Source: Cohnella faecalis (lineage in GTDB: Bacteria > Bacillota > Bacilli > Paenibacillales > Paenibacillaceae). Taken from it: a stretch of 64,000 bases of DNA. Where the stretch lies: positions 1,488,001 to 1,552,000 of the forward strand of contig NZ_QXJM01000039.1 in the NCBI RefSeq assembly GCF_003570905.1. The letters are read 5' to 3'. The notes under the pieces were generated by a model. The model was not told the DNA's origin, did no database searches, and saw only the letters and a list, made by a program, of their open reading frames with translations. Each line of letters starts with the position of its first letter. Position 1 is the first letter of the stretch. Below, piece after piece: positions 53,888 to 62,601 of this stretch. The position numbers were made by a program, and so were the translations under genes.

Positions 53888-55120
53888 TTGGGATATTACC
53901 ATATCTTAAAACAAGCGGAAGCGGTCGAGTATGCACGCGGCATCGAGGGAGTATTCCCAGCCGGTGCGCAGCTTACGTCACGGGAGATCGGAGACGGCAA
54001 TCTGAACCATGTGTTTCAAATATCGGACCCGGCATCGGGGCGGGGCTTAATTGTGAAGCAGGCGTTGCCTTACGTCAAAGTAGTCGGCGAATCGGTTCCC
54101 TTGACACTGGACAGAGTACGCATCGAAAACGAAGCTTTGCGCATTCAAGATGAGCTTTGTCCCGATCTGTCGCCAAAAGTTTACGCGTACGAGCAGGAAT
54201 TGGCGTTGCTGGTCTTGGAGGATTTGAGCGATCACATCGTCATGCGCCGCGGACTGATGAATCGGGGCCGTTATCCGTTTTTCGGGGGACTTATCGGATC
54301 ATTCTTGGCGCGGACGTTGTTCTTCACCTCGGACCTGGCCATGGATCTGCAAGAGAAGAAACAGCGGGTGAAAGCATTCATCAATCCGGAGCTTTGCAAT
54401 ATTACCGAGGATCTCATCTTTGACGCTCCTTATAAGAAGTCCCGGATGAACATATTCGAGCCTCATATCCGAGATGCTGTTGAGCGCATTTGGGCCGACA
54501 CGGAGCTGCATCTCGAGGTCGCGCTGCTGCGGGACCTATTTCTGACGAAAGCACAGGCTCTGCTGCATGGCGATTTGCATACAGATAATATTTTCATCAA
54601 GCCTGATTCGATGAAGGTCATTGATCCCGAATTTGCTTATTACGGTCCGATGGGCTTTGATATCGGGACGGTTATCGCCAATCTGCTGCTGAACTATTCA
54701 GGCCAAGAGGGTTGGAGCACGGATGCGCAGGAGCGCATCGATTACCGCCGCTACCTGCTGGACACCGTTAGCGACTTATGGACACAATTCGAGCTTCAAT
54801 TCCGCGAGCTTTGGAATGGGCATGCCGCCGACCGGATGGCGAAGACCCGAGGATATCAGGATTTGTATGTAGCAAGGTTACTGCAGGACACAATCGGCTT
54901 TGCCGGGGCGAAAATGGTGTGCCGCGTCCATGGTTTTATCCACGTCGCGGACATCGAGCGCATTGAGGATGCCGCTGCCCGCGAACGGGCACAGCGGATC
55001 GCGCTCCAAATCGGCACGGCGCTGATCAAACGGAACCGCTCCGCCCGCTCAATTGAGGAATTGCTGGATATCGCTTTAAAAGCTAGCGAGGATGAAAGCG
55101 AGAGGCCCTCAGCCGATTGA
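53888..55120 (+). CDS. mtnK: 5-methylthioribose kinase
   Basis: Phosphorylates 5-methylthioribose, the first committed step of methionine salvage from methylthioadenosine. 410 residues with the MtnK signatures EIGDGNLNHVFQISD, IVKQALPYVKVVGESVPLTL, catalytic loop LLHGDLHTDNIF and metal-binding VIDPEFAYYGPMGFDIG. Start TTG 53888 behind GGAGGG. The usual partner mtnA is not adjacent and no SAM riboswitch is seen upstream, so this is an isolated copy. It lies in the tRNA-Ala-flanked region and may have been acquired with it. Confidence 0.95.
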   Translation: MGYYHILKQAEAVEYARGIEGVFPAGAQLTSREIGDGNLNHVFQISDPASGRGLIVKQALPYVKVVGESVPLTLDRVRIENEALRIQDELCPDLSPKVYAYEQELALLVLEDLSDHIVMRRGLMNRGRYPFFGGLIGSFLARTLFFTSDLAMDLQEKKQRVKAFINPELCNITEDLIFDAPYKKSRMNIFEPHIRDAVERIWADTELHLEVALLRDLFLTKAQALLHGDLHTDNIFIKPDSMKVIDPEFAYYGPMGFDIGTVIANLLLNYSGQEGWSTDAQERIDYRRYLLDTVSDLWTQFELQFRELWNGHAADRMAKTRGYQDLYVARLLQDTIGFAGAKMVCRVHGFIHVADIERIEDAAARERAQRIALQIGTALIKRNRSARSIEELLDIALKASEDESERPSAD

Positions 55121-55136
55121 CGGCTAGGGCCTTTAT
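55103..55136 (+). terminator. Terminator overlapping the mtnK stop
   Basis: AGGCCCT-AGCCG / CGGCT-AGGGCCT then TTATG. Confidence 0.75.
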
Positions 55137-55152
55137 GTGCAGAACTCCTTTA

Positions 55153-55431
55153 TTATTCCTCTTTAGATACCTCGGACACTTTCGATTTCACGGCCTGCGG
55201 GGGGATTCCCACGCGTTCCAGTCCCCTCGTCAACAAATCTTGGCCGGTCACTAGGACACCGCTCTTCAAGGCACTGGTAATCGCACCTAGATTTATATCG
55301 TTCGGTTGATTTACATCGCGCTTCATATTCGAAAGTTCTTTGCCGACATTGGCAGCGCCGCTTGTCAAAGCAGCATCGGCGAGATTGAGGATCTCTTTCT
55401 TTACTCCCTTGAGGACTTCCTTTAATAACAT
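55153..55431 (-). CDS. Small helical protein, unknown function
   Basis: 92 residues, start ATG 55431 behind AAAGGAGG (8-base gap). Mostly helical, with LKEVLKGVKKEILNLADAAL and a C-terminal GLERVGIPPQAVKSKVSEVS. No membrane segment or known domain. Last gene of a three-gene unit with the two TPR-like paralogues upstream, 30 bp apart. Confidence 0.7.
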   Translation of the reverse strand: MLLKEVLKGVKKEILNLADAALTSGAANVGKELSNMKRDVNQPNDINLGAITSALKSGVLVTGQDLLTRGLERVGIPPQAVKSKVSEVSKEE

Positions 55432-55460
55432 GTTCCTCACCTCCTTTCCGATTTGTCGCT

Positions 55461-56222
55461 TTAGTGTTGTTTATTCTTCTTGTGACGCTTACTGCGAGCT
55501 TCCTTTTTCCTCTCATTTTCCTTCTTAGGAACCATTGGGAGAGCAACTTTTATCATCCCGTTTTTCGCCAATTTGAGAAGTAAATGGCCGGTGGCATGAG
55601 CCGCTTTTTCTAACAAGATCGATTTGAGGCTTTCGTTGCCTTGGATGTGTTCAATCGCAGGTTTGCCTTCCAAGGATTGCAGCTTTTGCCTAAGCAGTTG
55701 CCTTAATTCCGGATCCTCTGTCTGTTGCTCCAGCTTGGTCCAGCATCTGACCGTGTCCTCGTTCCGCCCGATTCTGTGATACGCCTCGCCAAGATCGTAA
55801 GTTAGCTTTGAGTAGTCAACGCCCATAGCCCCGAGATGGCCCTCTTGAAGCAGCTCCTGATTGATCAGGAAGGAATAATCTTCAATGACCGTCCGCGTGC
55901 GTTGGAAATGCTTCTCTGGCAGTCTGTATGAGGACTTGCCGCGGAGATAGCGGATCCTGCTGTCGTTTGGAGCGGCTGCTACCGCTTTGTCGAGAAGCTT
56001 TAAGCCGTTTTTCGCCCATTTCAACCGTTCAAGCGGATTCGTTTTTTCCCGAGCGATTAAAATCATGATGCTGCCATGGTAAGCTTCCGCAGAAGGGCTG
56101 GCCGGGTAATCGAGCCGCAGCCGCTCTGACAGCCGATTCGCTTCCTGTACGGCTGCTGCGTTACCATTCGCGCCCTCCTTATACAGCGATTTAATCTTGT
56201 CGAGTCTCTCATCGAATGTCAA
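55461..56222 (-). CDS. TPR-like helical repeat protein, paralogue 2
   Basis: 253 residues. Start TTG 56222 behind AGGAGG. Residues about 1-135 align with the neighbouring 175-residue protein, sharing G-x(5)-V-x-x-A-N, AYHGS, AVAAAPNDSRIRYLRG, RLPEKHF and T-x-IEDYSFL. A further TPR-like hairpin (YDLGEAYHRIGRNEDTVRCW) and a lysine-rich basic tail follow. A protein-protein or nucleic-acid scaffold is plausible; function is unknown. Confidence 0.78.
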   Translation of the reverse strand: MTFDERLDKIKSLYKEGANGNAAAVQEANRLSERLRLDYPASPSAEAYHGSIMILIAREKTNPLERLKWAKNGLKLLDKAVAAAPNDSRIRYLRGKSSYRLPEKHFQRTRTVIEDYSFLINQELLQEGHLGAMGVDYSKLTYDLGEAYHRIGRNEDTVRCWTKLEQQTEDPELRQLLRQKLQSLEGKPAIEHIQGNESLKSILLEKAAHATGHLLLKLAKNGMIKVALPMVPKKENERKKEARSKRHKKNKQH

Positions 56223-56243
56223 AGGTTATCCTCCTCTCTTTTC

Positions 56244-56771
56244 TTATCCTTTTTTCTTCCGTTCGAATTCAACGATACGCTGCAAGACGGTATCCGCTTT
56301 GTCCGGTTTTCCTGCATTTTGGTAAGCTGCAGCCAGGTTTCGCAGTACTTCGCGCACTTGCTTTGGAGTAAGGTAGCCGGAATTCTCTTTATAGCGGTCA
56401 AGCAAGAAGGTGAAGTCCTCGATCGCCGTTTCCGAGCAATGGAAAAAGGACTCCGGCAGCCTCAGACAAATGTTCCCGCGCAACAACCGAATTTCTTTAT
56501 GGTTTGAGTCTAATGAAACAGCCCTATTCAATGCGTCCAATCCCTCTTCCGCTTTATCCGCTCTGTCCAAAACTTTCACGGCATCCCGGCCTAATAGAAC
56601 GAGAGTGCTTCCGTAATAGGCTTCAATTTGTGCATTATCAGGCTCCGCCTCACGAAGCTTTAAGAGCATCTCGTTTGCTTTTATTACCGCTTTTTTGTCT
56701 CCGTCCACTCCTTTATAATGGAGTATTTTGGCTTCCTCGAATTGTTTCATATGGACGCTTTGAGCTGACAT
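56244..56771 (-). CDS. TPR-like helical repeat protein, paralogue 1
   Basis: 175 residues, ATG 56771 behind GGGAGG. Same pattern as the next gene: ANEMLLKLREAEPDNAQIEA, YYGSTLVLLGR, IRLLRGNICLRLPESFF, TAIEDFTFLLDR, then NLAAAYQNAGKPDKADTVLQ as a clear TPR unit. The two genes are 21 bp apart and arose by tandem duplication. First gene of the unit. Confidence 0.78.
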   Translation of the reverse strand: MSAQSVHMKQFEEAKILHYKGVDGDKKAVIKANEMLLKLREAEPDNAQIEAYYGSTLVLLGRDAVKVLDRADKAEEGLDALNRAVSLDSNHKEIRLLRGNICLRLPESFFHCSETAIEDFTFLLDRYKENSGYLTPKQVREVLRNLAAAYQNAGKPDKADTVLQRIVEFERKKKG

Positions 56772-57186
56772 TGCTATCGACCTCCCATTGACAAATCCGG
56801 CGGAATGTCGAAAATCTGGCGTACCTGTGGCGCCGGAATCGACACAAAACAGGAAATTCTACGTTCGGGATTGTGTGCATGGCATTCCGACGCCCAGGCA
56901 AAGGTTCAAGAACGGATGAGGGATTCGTCGAATATGCATCATTCGGCTCTGTCCGATAAAGATCGTTGGACATCTAGGTTCTTGTCCAACCCGTAAAGCA
57001 ACAGAGATAAATCTCCTCCTCGTGCTAGCCATTCACTTGTTACGTTATGTGCGATTCTCACATAGCGGTTGGATGAAATACCCCGTTTATTAAAAATGTA
57101 CGCATGTCCGAATCCATTCTCTATTTATGTCGATGGATGCAATTGTTCAAAAACAAGTTTCAATTAAAACTGGCTGCAATGAGGCT

Positions 57187-57212
57187 AGCGGTTCGATCCC
57201 GCCAGATCCACC
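57187..57212 (+). repeat. tRNA-Ala 3'-end remnant (possible att site)
   Basis: AGCGGTTCGATCCCGC is identical to tRNA-Ala 52848-52863, followed by CAGATCCACC versus TAGGGTCCACC in the real gene. No other tRNA parts are nearby. It could mark the far end of an element integrated at the tRNA. Confidence 0.7.
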
Positions 57213-57236
57213 GGGACAGCGGCTTTACGTCCGAGC

Positions 57237-57291
57237 AGAAAAACAACATCCTCCGACCCCGCGCGTTATAAGCGGGGCCGAAGGATGTTGA
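57237..57291 (-). terminator. Terminator of the NEAT/SLH gene
   Basis: Minus strand: CAACATCCT...AGGATGTTG with inner CCCCGC/GCGGGG, then TTTTT. Confidence 0.85.
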
Positions 57292-57317
57292 GCTTTTCAA
57301 TGCAATTGTGTGGTTGC

Positions 57318-60300
57318 CTATACGGGTGAACCGTTCCTTTCGAGCAATCGGATAATGAGCGTCAGCGCTTCGGCGCGGGTAGCTGTCGCATTCGGATCAA
57401 ACCTGTTGCCGACTTTGCCCTGAATTAGCCCCGCTTTGACAGCGGCGGCGATTTCCTTTTGCGCCCACGCCGGAATTTGTACCGTATCCGCGAAGTCCGG
57501 CTTCGCATTCGCATCCGGCTCCAGTTGCGCCGCCCGGGCAATGATGACTGCGAGCTGCGCGCGCGACAATTGGCTGCCTGAGCGGAAGGTGCCGTCCTCG
57601 AAGCCGCCAATTATACCCAGGGCTACGGCACGCGCCACATGCGCCCGCGCCCAGCTTGGAATGTTTCCGAAGTCTTGCAGCGAGCCGGTATCTCCTTCTC
57701 CTTCCAGATTCAGCGCCCGGCTGATCATGACGGCGAATTCGCCGCGCGTCACCATGCTGTTGGGCCGGAAGCTGCCATCTGCATAGCCGCTCACAATGCC
57801 AAGCTTAATGGCCTGCTCGATGCTGGAGCGCGCCCAGTGGCTGGATGTGTCCGTGAACTTGATCGAGGGGGTGCCGCTGCCGCTCTCGGCAGTGTTTTCT
57901 CCCGGTAGTGCATTCTCCTCGGAAGTCGCATCCACAGGCGGAGTCTCACCCTTGTATTCGTCGACTTTGTCCGGGCCGACCCCGACATTGCCGTTTGACT
58001 CCGCGCCCGGAACGGAAGGGGAGCTTCCGGCTGAAGCGGCCGAAGCTTCGTTGAACAGAAATTGAACATCATACGTATGATGATAGTTGAATGCGTCCCA
58101 GTCGATTCGGACGGTGCCGCTCAGCTTGCCTGTCAAGGAGGGCAGCGAGAAGGAGACGACCCGCGTGTTTTTGTCCGAATTCCGGCTGATGACGCTTTCG
58201 CTGCTGCCGCCGATAGTAAAATACTTAATTTCATTGCTTTGCTTAACGACAAACTTGACGATCCGGCTGCTCCCCCGCACCTCGACAAGCGCCTGGTTTA
58301 CCACGTAATCATAGGCCATGGATGCTGCGTCCGAACCATCCTTCAATATTCTGAAATTCATATGATGGTATCCGTCTGCCGGGTATCCGGCTCCGGAGCC
58401 TGTGCCTGGATTCGGGGTGCCAGGCTCCGGCGTATTCGTACCCGGCGTCGGATTATACGAAGCCTTGAACGTGTCGAGCGCTCTGCTCAGCAGCAATTGG
58501 GCCGCAGCGGAATTCGACTGTTCGGCCGGCAGGCGGACAGCTTCCTCGTTGGCCAGCGCAATGGCGTTTGCCAGAGCCGTCTTGGCCAATGCCGGATACT
58601 GGCCCGGTTCTGTGCCTACAACAGCGGCTTGATGGGCGGCCGTTGCCGTTTGAAGCAGCTCATAGAGCGCTTGATTGTTGACATTGTTGAAGTTCAGGCG
58701 GATGCTGTGCGTGCGATCATAGTTTGCCGCTGGCACAACCGTGCGAACTTGGGCATCCAACAAGTCGGACAAGCTGTTGACGGTGAAGGCTACAACCCGC
58801 GTATCGTTCGCCCCGTTCTCGCTGACTGTCGCCGCTTCCACATACTCGTTGCCATTCTTCACTTTAAATTCCGGAACCGACGAGCTTCCCACAATCGTCA
58901 ACGTGACCTTCAAGGTGCCGTCATCATTCGTAGCAACGAAAGCGGGCTTCTGAAAGTAGGTTTCCATTCGGGAAAATTCCGGCTTCGTCGCGTCGACGGC
59001 CGAGAAATAAACGTTGCGCGAGGCTGAAGCTTCAAAGGCATCTATCGCGGCTTGCAAGCTATTCGTCGCGGTTAAAATTTGCGGTCGAGGAGCAGCCAGC
59101 CATGTTGCCGTCTTATCGGCCAAGTCGATGGCATCCTGGAGCTTCCCGATTTGATATGCGGAATGCTGTCCCGCACCGGATCCTTCCGACGCGCTGTTAC
59201 GCAGTTGCCGGGCTTCGGCGAGCAATGATTTCAACTCGTCCAGATAGGCTTTGTTAAAGCTGATAAATACCGTTTTCCTCTGAGCTTCCGGCAGTTCCAG
59301 CGGGTATTGCAGCTTCCATAGTCCTTGCCACAGCATATCGGTTTGCTTATAGGTGCGGTTCTGGCTTCTGACCATCGACTGATAGACTTTGACAGTCGCG
59401 ATCAGCGGGTTTTCAGCCGGTTCCGGCGTCAATTGCTCTTGCTCCGAGTAAGCCTGCTCCATTACCGACTTGTACTGAGGTGTCCCCGTCAAATTCGGCA
59501 GATCATTCTTTTTGACGTTGACGATTCTCGCAACCGTACTTGTGTAATTGTTTCCGAACAAGCCGGTAGCAGCCGCAGCCGACACTTGTCTGATTGAGCT
59601 GTCGGTCAACGTTTGACTGCTGTTATTAAAAACGAAATTAGCATAAGCCTGATAATAATCGGGGCCTTGCTGCTGAAGCATGACCGCATGCGGGCTAATA
59701 TCGCTCGCGTGCGGGGAAATTTGGGCATTCTCGCCGATCGAATCCAGCACCATAATTTCAATATCGTATGCGCTCAGACGCTGAGCTTCAAACAGCTCCC
59801 AGTCGCTTCCTGAGACCGCTTTGTTTAACATAGCGTTCACTGCCGCCTGGGTTGCCTGCACGTTGTCCAAGACAGCTTGAGCTTCCACAATCAGATTTTT
59901 GACTTGAGTAACGGGACCCTCATAGCCGATGGCAGGCGATTTGAAGATCAAGGGGGTGTACTCGCCATCCGCGAAAGAATGGTTTGAGCTTGGCATTCCG
60001 GATGCGGCGGTTCCGCCGTCGGCTTTGCCCGTCACCCAGGCCGATGCCGTCGCGAGCCATTGGCTCAGTCTGGATTTGTCGACAGTTATACGCGAAGCCT
60101 CAAACGTCTTAATGGCCTGGTCTACGATTTTGTAGGCTGCATCCAGCAGAACGCTGTTGCCGGGAGATTCCTCGACTAGGCTTTTCCCAAGCTGGAGCTT
60201 GCTGTGCAGCGCCGCTTTGGAGCCGACGGGATAGGTGCCGTCGAAATCGCCCTCCACTGCGGCATCGTATAAGCTGTAACCGGCGGATAAGCGTTCTTCG

Positions 60301-60910
60301 AACACGGCTGGCGTTACCGTCACGCTTCCGGAGCTTCCATCGCCGCCGCCCGAAGAGGGGGCAGCGTAATATTCGTTGTATAGATTTCAAGCTGAGCATT
60401 GTACCAATGATTGTAACGGACAGGAAGATTATAGATGTTTTCCTTGTCGTCAATATGCATCAGCACGTCCTGCTTTTTCCATACATCCACAATGGTCAAT
60501 CGTACGACAACATTGCTGGAATTAGCGGCGTCACGGACAACGACAGGCTCGTATCCGTCTTGACCGTTAGCGGTTTCCGCATCGCCAACGGTTGTAATTA
60601 CGGCTTTGGCGGCACCCGCTTTCCGGGAGCCTAGATAGGCAAAAGTAGCATAATCGGCTTTCGACACCTCGTGCTCAAAGTAAGCTTTGCCCTCCGAGAT
60701 AATGAGTTTCCCCGTGTCGGGCACCATGAAATCGTTTGCCGCAGACACTTGCGTCGTGCCGTCTTTAACGTATTGATAGGACAGCGAATATTCACCGTCG
60801 GGAATAACCGTACCGGGCTCAATGCTTGCCGATACCGGCGCAAGATGCTGCGCGCTTAGCAGCAGGGCAGCAATTAATACGAACATGAATGTTTTTTTCA
60901 ATAGCTTCAA
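57318..60910 (-). pseudogene. NEAT-domain haem-binding S-layer protein, frameshifted
   Basis: Signal peptide (KLLKKTFMFVLIAALLLS) then a NEAT domain (about 35-185: DGEYSLSYQYVKDG, KAYFEHEVSKADYATF, VRYNHWYNAQLEIYT). The frame then ends early; the next frame supplies a long Ala-rich helical region (FIVAR-like), two more NEAT-like domains (ending YDRTHSIRLNF and YHHTYDVQFLF) and three C-terminal SLH domains (VSGYADGSFRPNSMVTRGEF, GGFEDGTFRSGSQLSRAQLA, RFDPNATATRAEALTL) for cell-wall attachment. The break is at five G (60357-60361, plus strand); a sixth would give a 1197-residue protein. Likely binds haem at the surface; a Fur box lies upstream. Confidence 0.85.
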
Positions 60911-61335
60911 TGGTAAGACTCCTTTTTTTGTTGATGTTAAACGGCGGTTGCAGGGCTGATCTCGAGATCGGCGCGTCAGTTGTCGGCATTCCCCCTTGCT
61001 TCAATGGCCTTCACAAAGCTTGTAAAACCACAAATTATTGCGACTCTCAGACAATGATAATCATTATCAATAGAAGCGCAAAAAAATTTCTGTTTCAAAA
61101 GGCAGCACGATGGACGCGCAACGCCTCTCTCCCAGAAATCCGGCGGCTTGTACGACACAGTCGACATCCGAATTTTACAATTGGATTATGAATGGAGCAT
61201 GAACTTTAAGTTACATTTTGCGATACGGAACTTATCCGAAGGCAATGAACGAGGCTGGCGGAATAAAATTTGTAATAGGCCATGCACACTCTGTTCATAA
61301 CTTGCGAGTAAATTAGGGAATTGGGAGGGAGGATT
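60911..61335. other. Upstream region of the NEAT/SLH gene
   Basis: Carries the Fur box (61055-61069). Beyond it I see no gene or clear structure up to the small remnant at 61336. Confidence 0.5.
61055..61069. promoter_or_regulatory. Fur box
   Basis: TGATAATCATTATCA matches the 7-1-7 Fur consensus TGATAATnATTATCA exactly; 145 bp upstream of the NEAT/SLH start. Predicts repression by iron. Confidence 0.85.
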
Positions 61336-61430
61336 ATGTCGTATTATGGAGAAATTTAGTAGTAGCTAAAGTTGATTATCAATTCTCGGCAATTGCCTAT
61401 GCGAAAGAGAATTTTGAGATAGAAGGGTAG
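61336..61430 (+). pseudogene. Small coding remnant
   Basis: ATG behind AGGGAGG opens a 7-codon frame (MSYYGEI); one base away the frame VAKVDYQFSAIAYAKENFE continues to TAG at 61428. Looks like a short gene or gene end with one missing base. Unknown product. Confidence 0.3.
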
Positions 61431-61460
61431 TATTGAAAATGGTGTTCGGAGGTTCTGAAA

Positions 61461-62261
61461 ATGCCGATTGAGAGAAGTTTGCCTCATTATTATCAGAGTT
61501 TCAGTAAGGAATTAGAGGTTACAAAAGATCGGGTAAGGAACATTATCGGAAAAGCTCATTGGATATCCGATGGAACACATAAAGAAGCCATTCTGCAAGA
61601 AGTGTTGAGAAGATTTATTCCTCAGAAATATGTAGTATCAAGCGGATTTATCCTCTCTAATGATGGTGAAACTTGCAGTAAACAATTAGACATTATTATA
61701 TATGATCAAGCCTCTCCTTTAGTATTCAATAGTTCTAACTTTGTGATTATCCCGAGTCAATATGTTAGAGCTGTAATAGAAGTGAAGACCAGTCTCAGCG
61801 TGGGGGCGAAGTTAACGGATGCCTTAGAAAATCTGTCTACCGTTCAAAAGATAATGGACCAAACTTCAGATTATGTTTACTTTGGAATTTTTTCATTTGG
61901 CTATCAAAATTTTCGTAGTATCGGCCCCGTTACAGTTGCTCAACGGTTATTTACTAGAATATCGGAGTTCTATCGAAATAAGAGATTACAAGACACACAC
62001 CTAACTGATCTACAATATTTGCAAAGACGAACATTAACATCTTTATGTATGAATGGCCAGCTTTATGGTCTGCATTGGAACGGTAGCACGCAAATCGAGC
62101 CTGAATTTGGGCTGTACGATACTGGAGAGCAGTCTTTTAATTTTTTTGTATCGAATTTATTAAGTACTTTGGATAATAGTACGATCAGTCAATCAAAACC
62201 ATTATGGTTTCCTGAATCAAAGCAATCTAGAGTACTTCTCAAGAAGAGCATAAGTGTTTAG
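61461..62261 (+). CDS. DUF6602-type protein, PD-(D/E)xK nuclease-like
   Basis: 266 residues, AT-rich compared with neighbours, ATG behind GGAGG. The first half has the layout of DUF6602: KEAILQEVLRRFIPQKYVV, SGFILSNDGETCSKQLDIII, then YVRAVIEVKTSL. A Glu (KEAILQ), Asp (QLDII) and ExK (EVK) form a PD-(D/E)xK-like set, so nuclease activity is plausible. Such genes are often found singly in variable regions and linked to phage defence (general knowledge). No methylase or partner is beside it. The C-terminal half is not recognised. Confidence 0.7.
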   Translation: MPIERSLPHYYQSFSKELEVTKDRVRNIIGKAHWISDGTHKEAILQEVLRRFIPQKYVVSSGFILSNDGETCSKQLDIIIYDQASPLVFNSSNFVIIPSQYVRAVIEVKTSLSVGAKLTDALENLSTVQKIMDQTSDYVYFGIFSFGYQNFRSIGPVTVAQRLFTRISEFYRNKRLQDTHLTDLQYLQRRTLTSLCMNGQLYGLHWNGSTQIEPEFGLYDTGEQSFNFFVSNLLSTLDNSTISQSKPLWFPESKQSRVLLKKSISV

Positions 62262-62280
62262 AAAGCTTAGCTAATAAAAT

Positions 62281-62415
62281 GTTGCATTAACTTCCCGAGA
62301 TATCGAAATAGTATCGATCATTAAAGTCACTGCAATGAGCATGGAGACTTACAATGTGCTTAACGACAAGCTTGATTTGTATGGAACGAAAGCCGATCCA
62401 TACTCATTGCTTTAA
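62281..62415 (+). pseudogene. 3' remnant of a gene
   Basis: An open 44-codon stretch reads VALTSRDIEIVSIIKVTAMS and ends TKADPYSLL-stop, without a start or ribosome site. It has coding character and is followed by a terminator, so it is probably the last part of a lost gene. Confidence 0.35.
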
Positions 62416-62420
62416 CCTTA

Positions 62421-62463
62421 AACCTTGATCGAGTGCCCGTCACTCGGCCAAGGTTTTTCTTTT
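62421..62463 (+). terminator. Terminator before the KAS III gene
   Basis: AACCTTG-CGAGTG / CACTCG-CAAGGTT stem then TTTTCTTTT. Confidence 0.88.
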
Positions 62464-62601
62464 CATTCGCAGTCTGGAAAAGGAGGTTCGCGTTTTTTGT
62501 CGAAATAGGGGGAGGTACTATAAAAAATCGGTACTGTTTAAGGATTCTTCCGTCCATTTAGAATGAGATTGTATCGTATGCCGGAAAGCGGAGGGATTGT
62601 C

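Larger units (their letters stand above)
56772..57317. other. Gap with tRNA remnant and terminator
   Basis: 546 bp; no gene. It holds the tRNA 3'-end fragment at 57187-57212 and the terminator of the NEAT/SLH gene at 57237-57291. The stretch 56990-57180 is more AT-rich than its surroundings. Confidence 0.6.
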
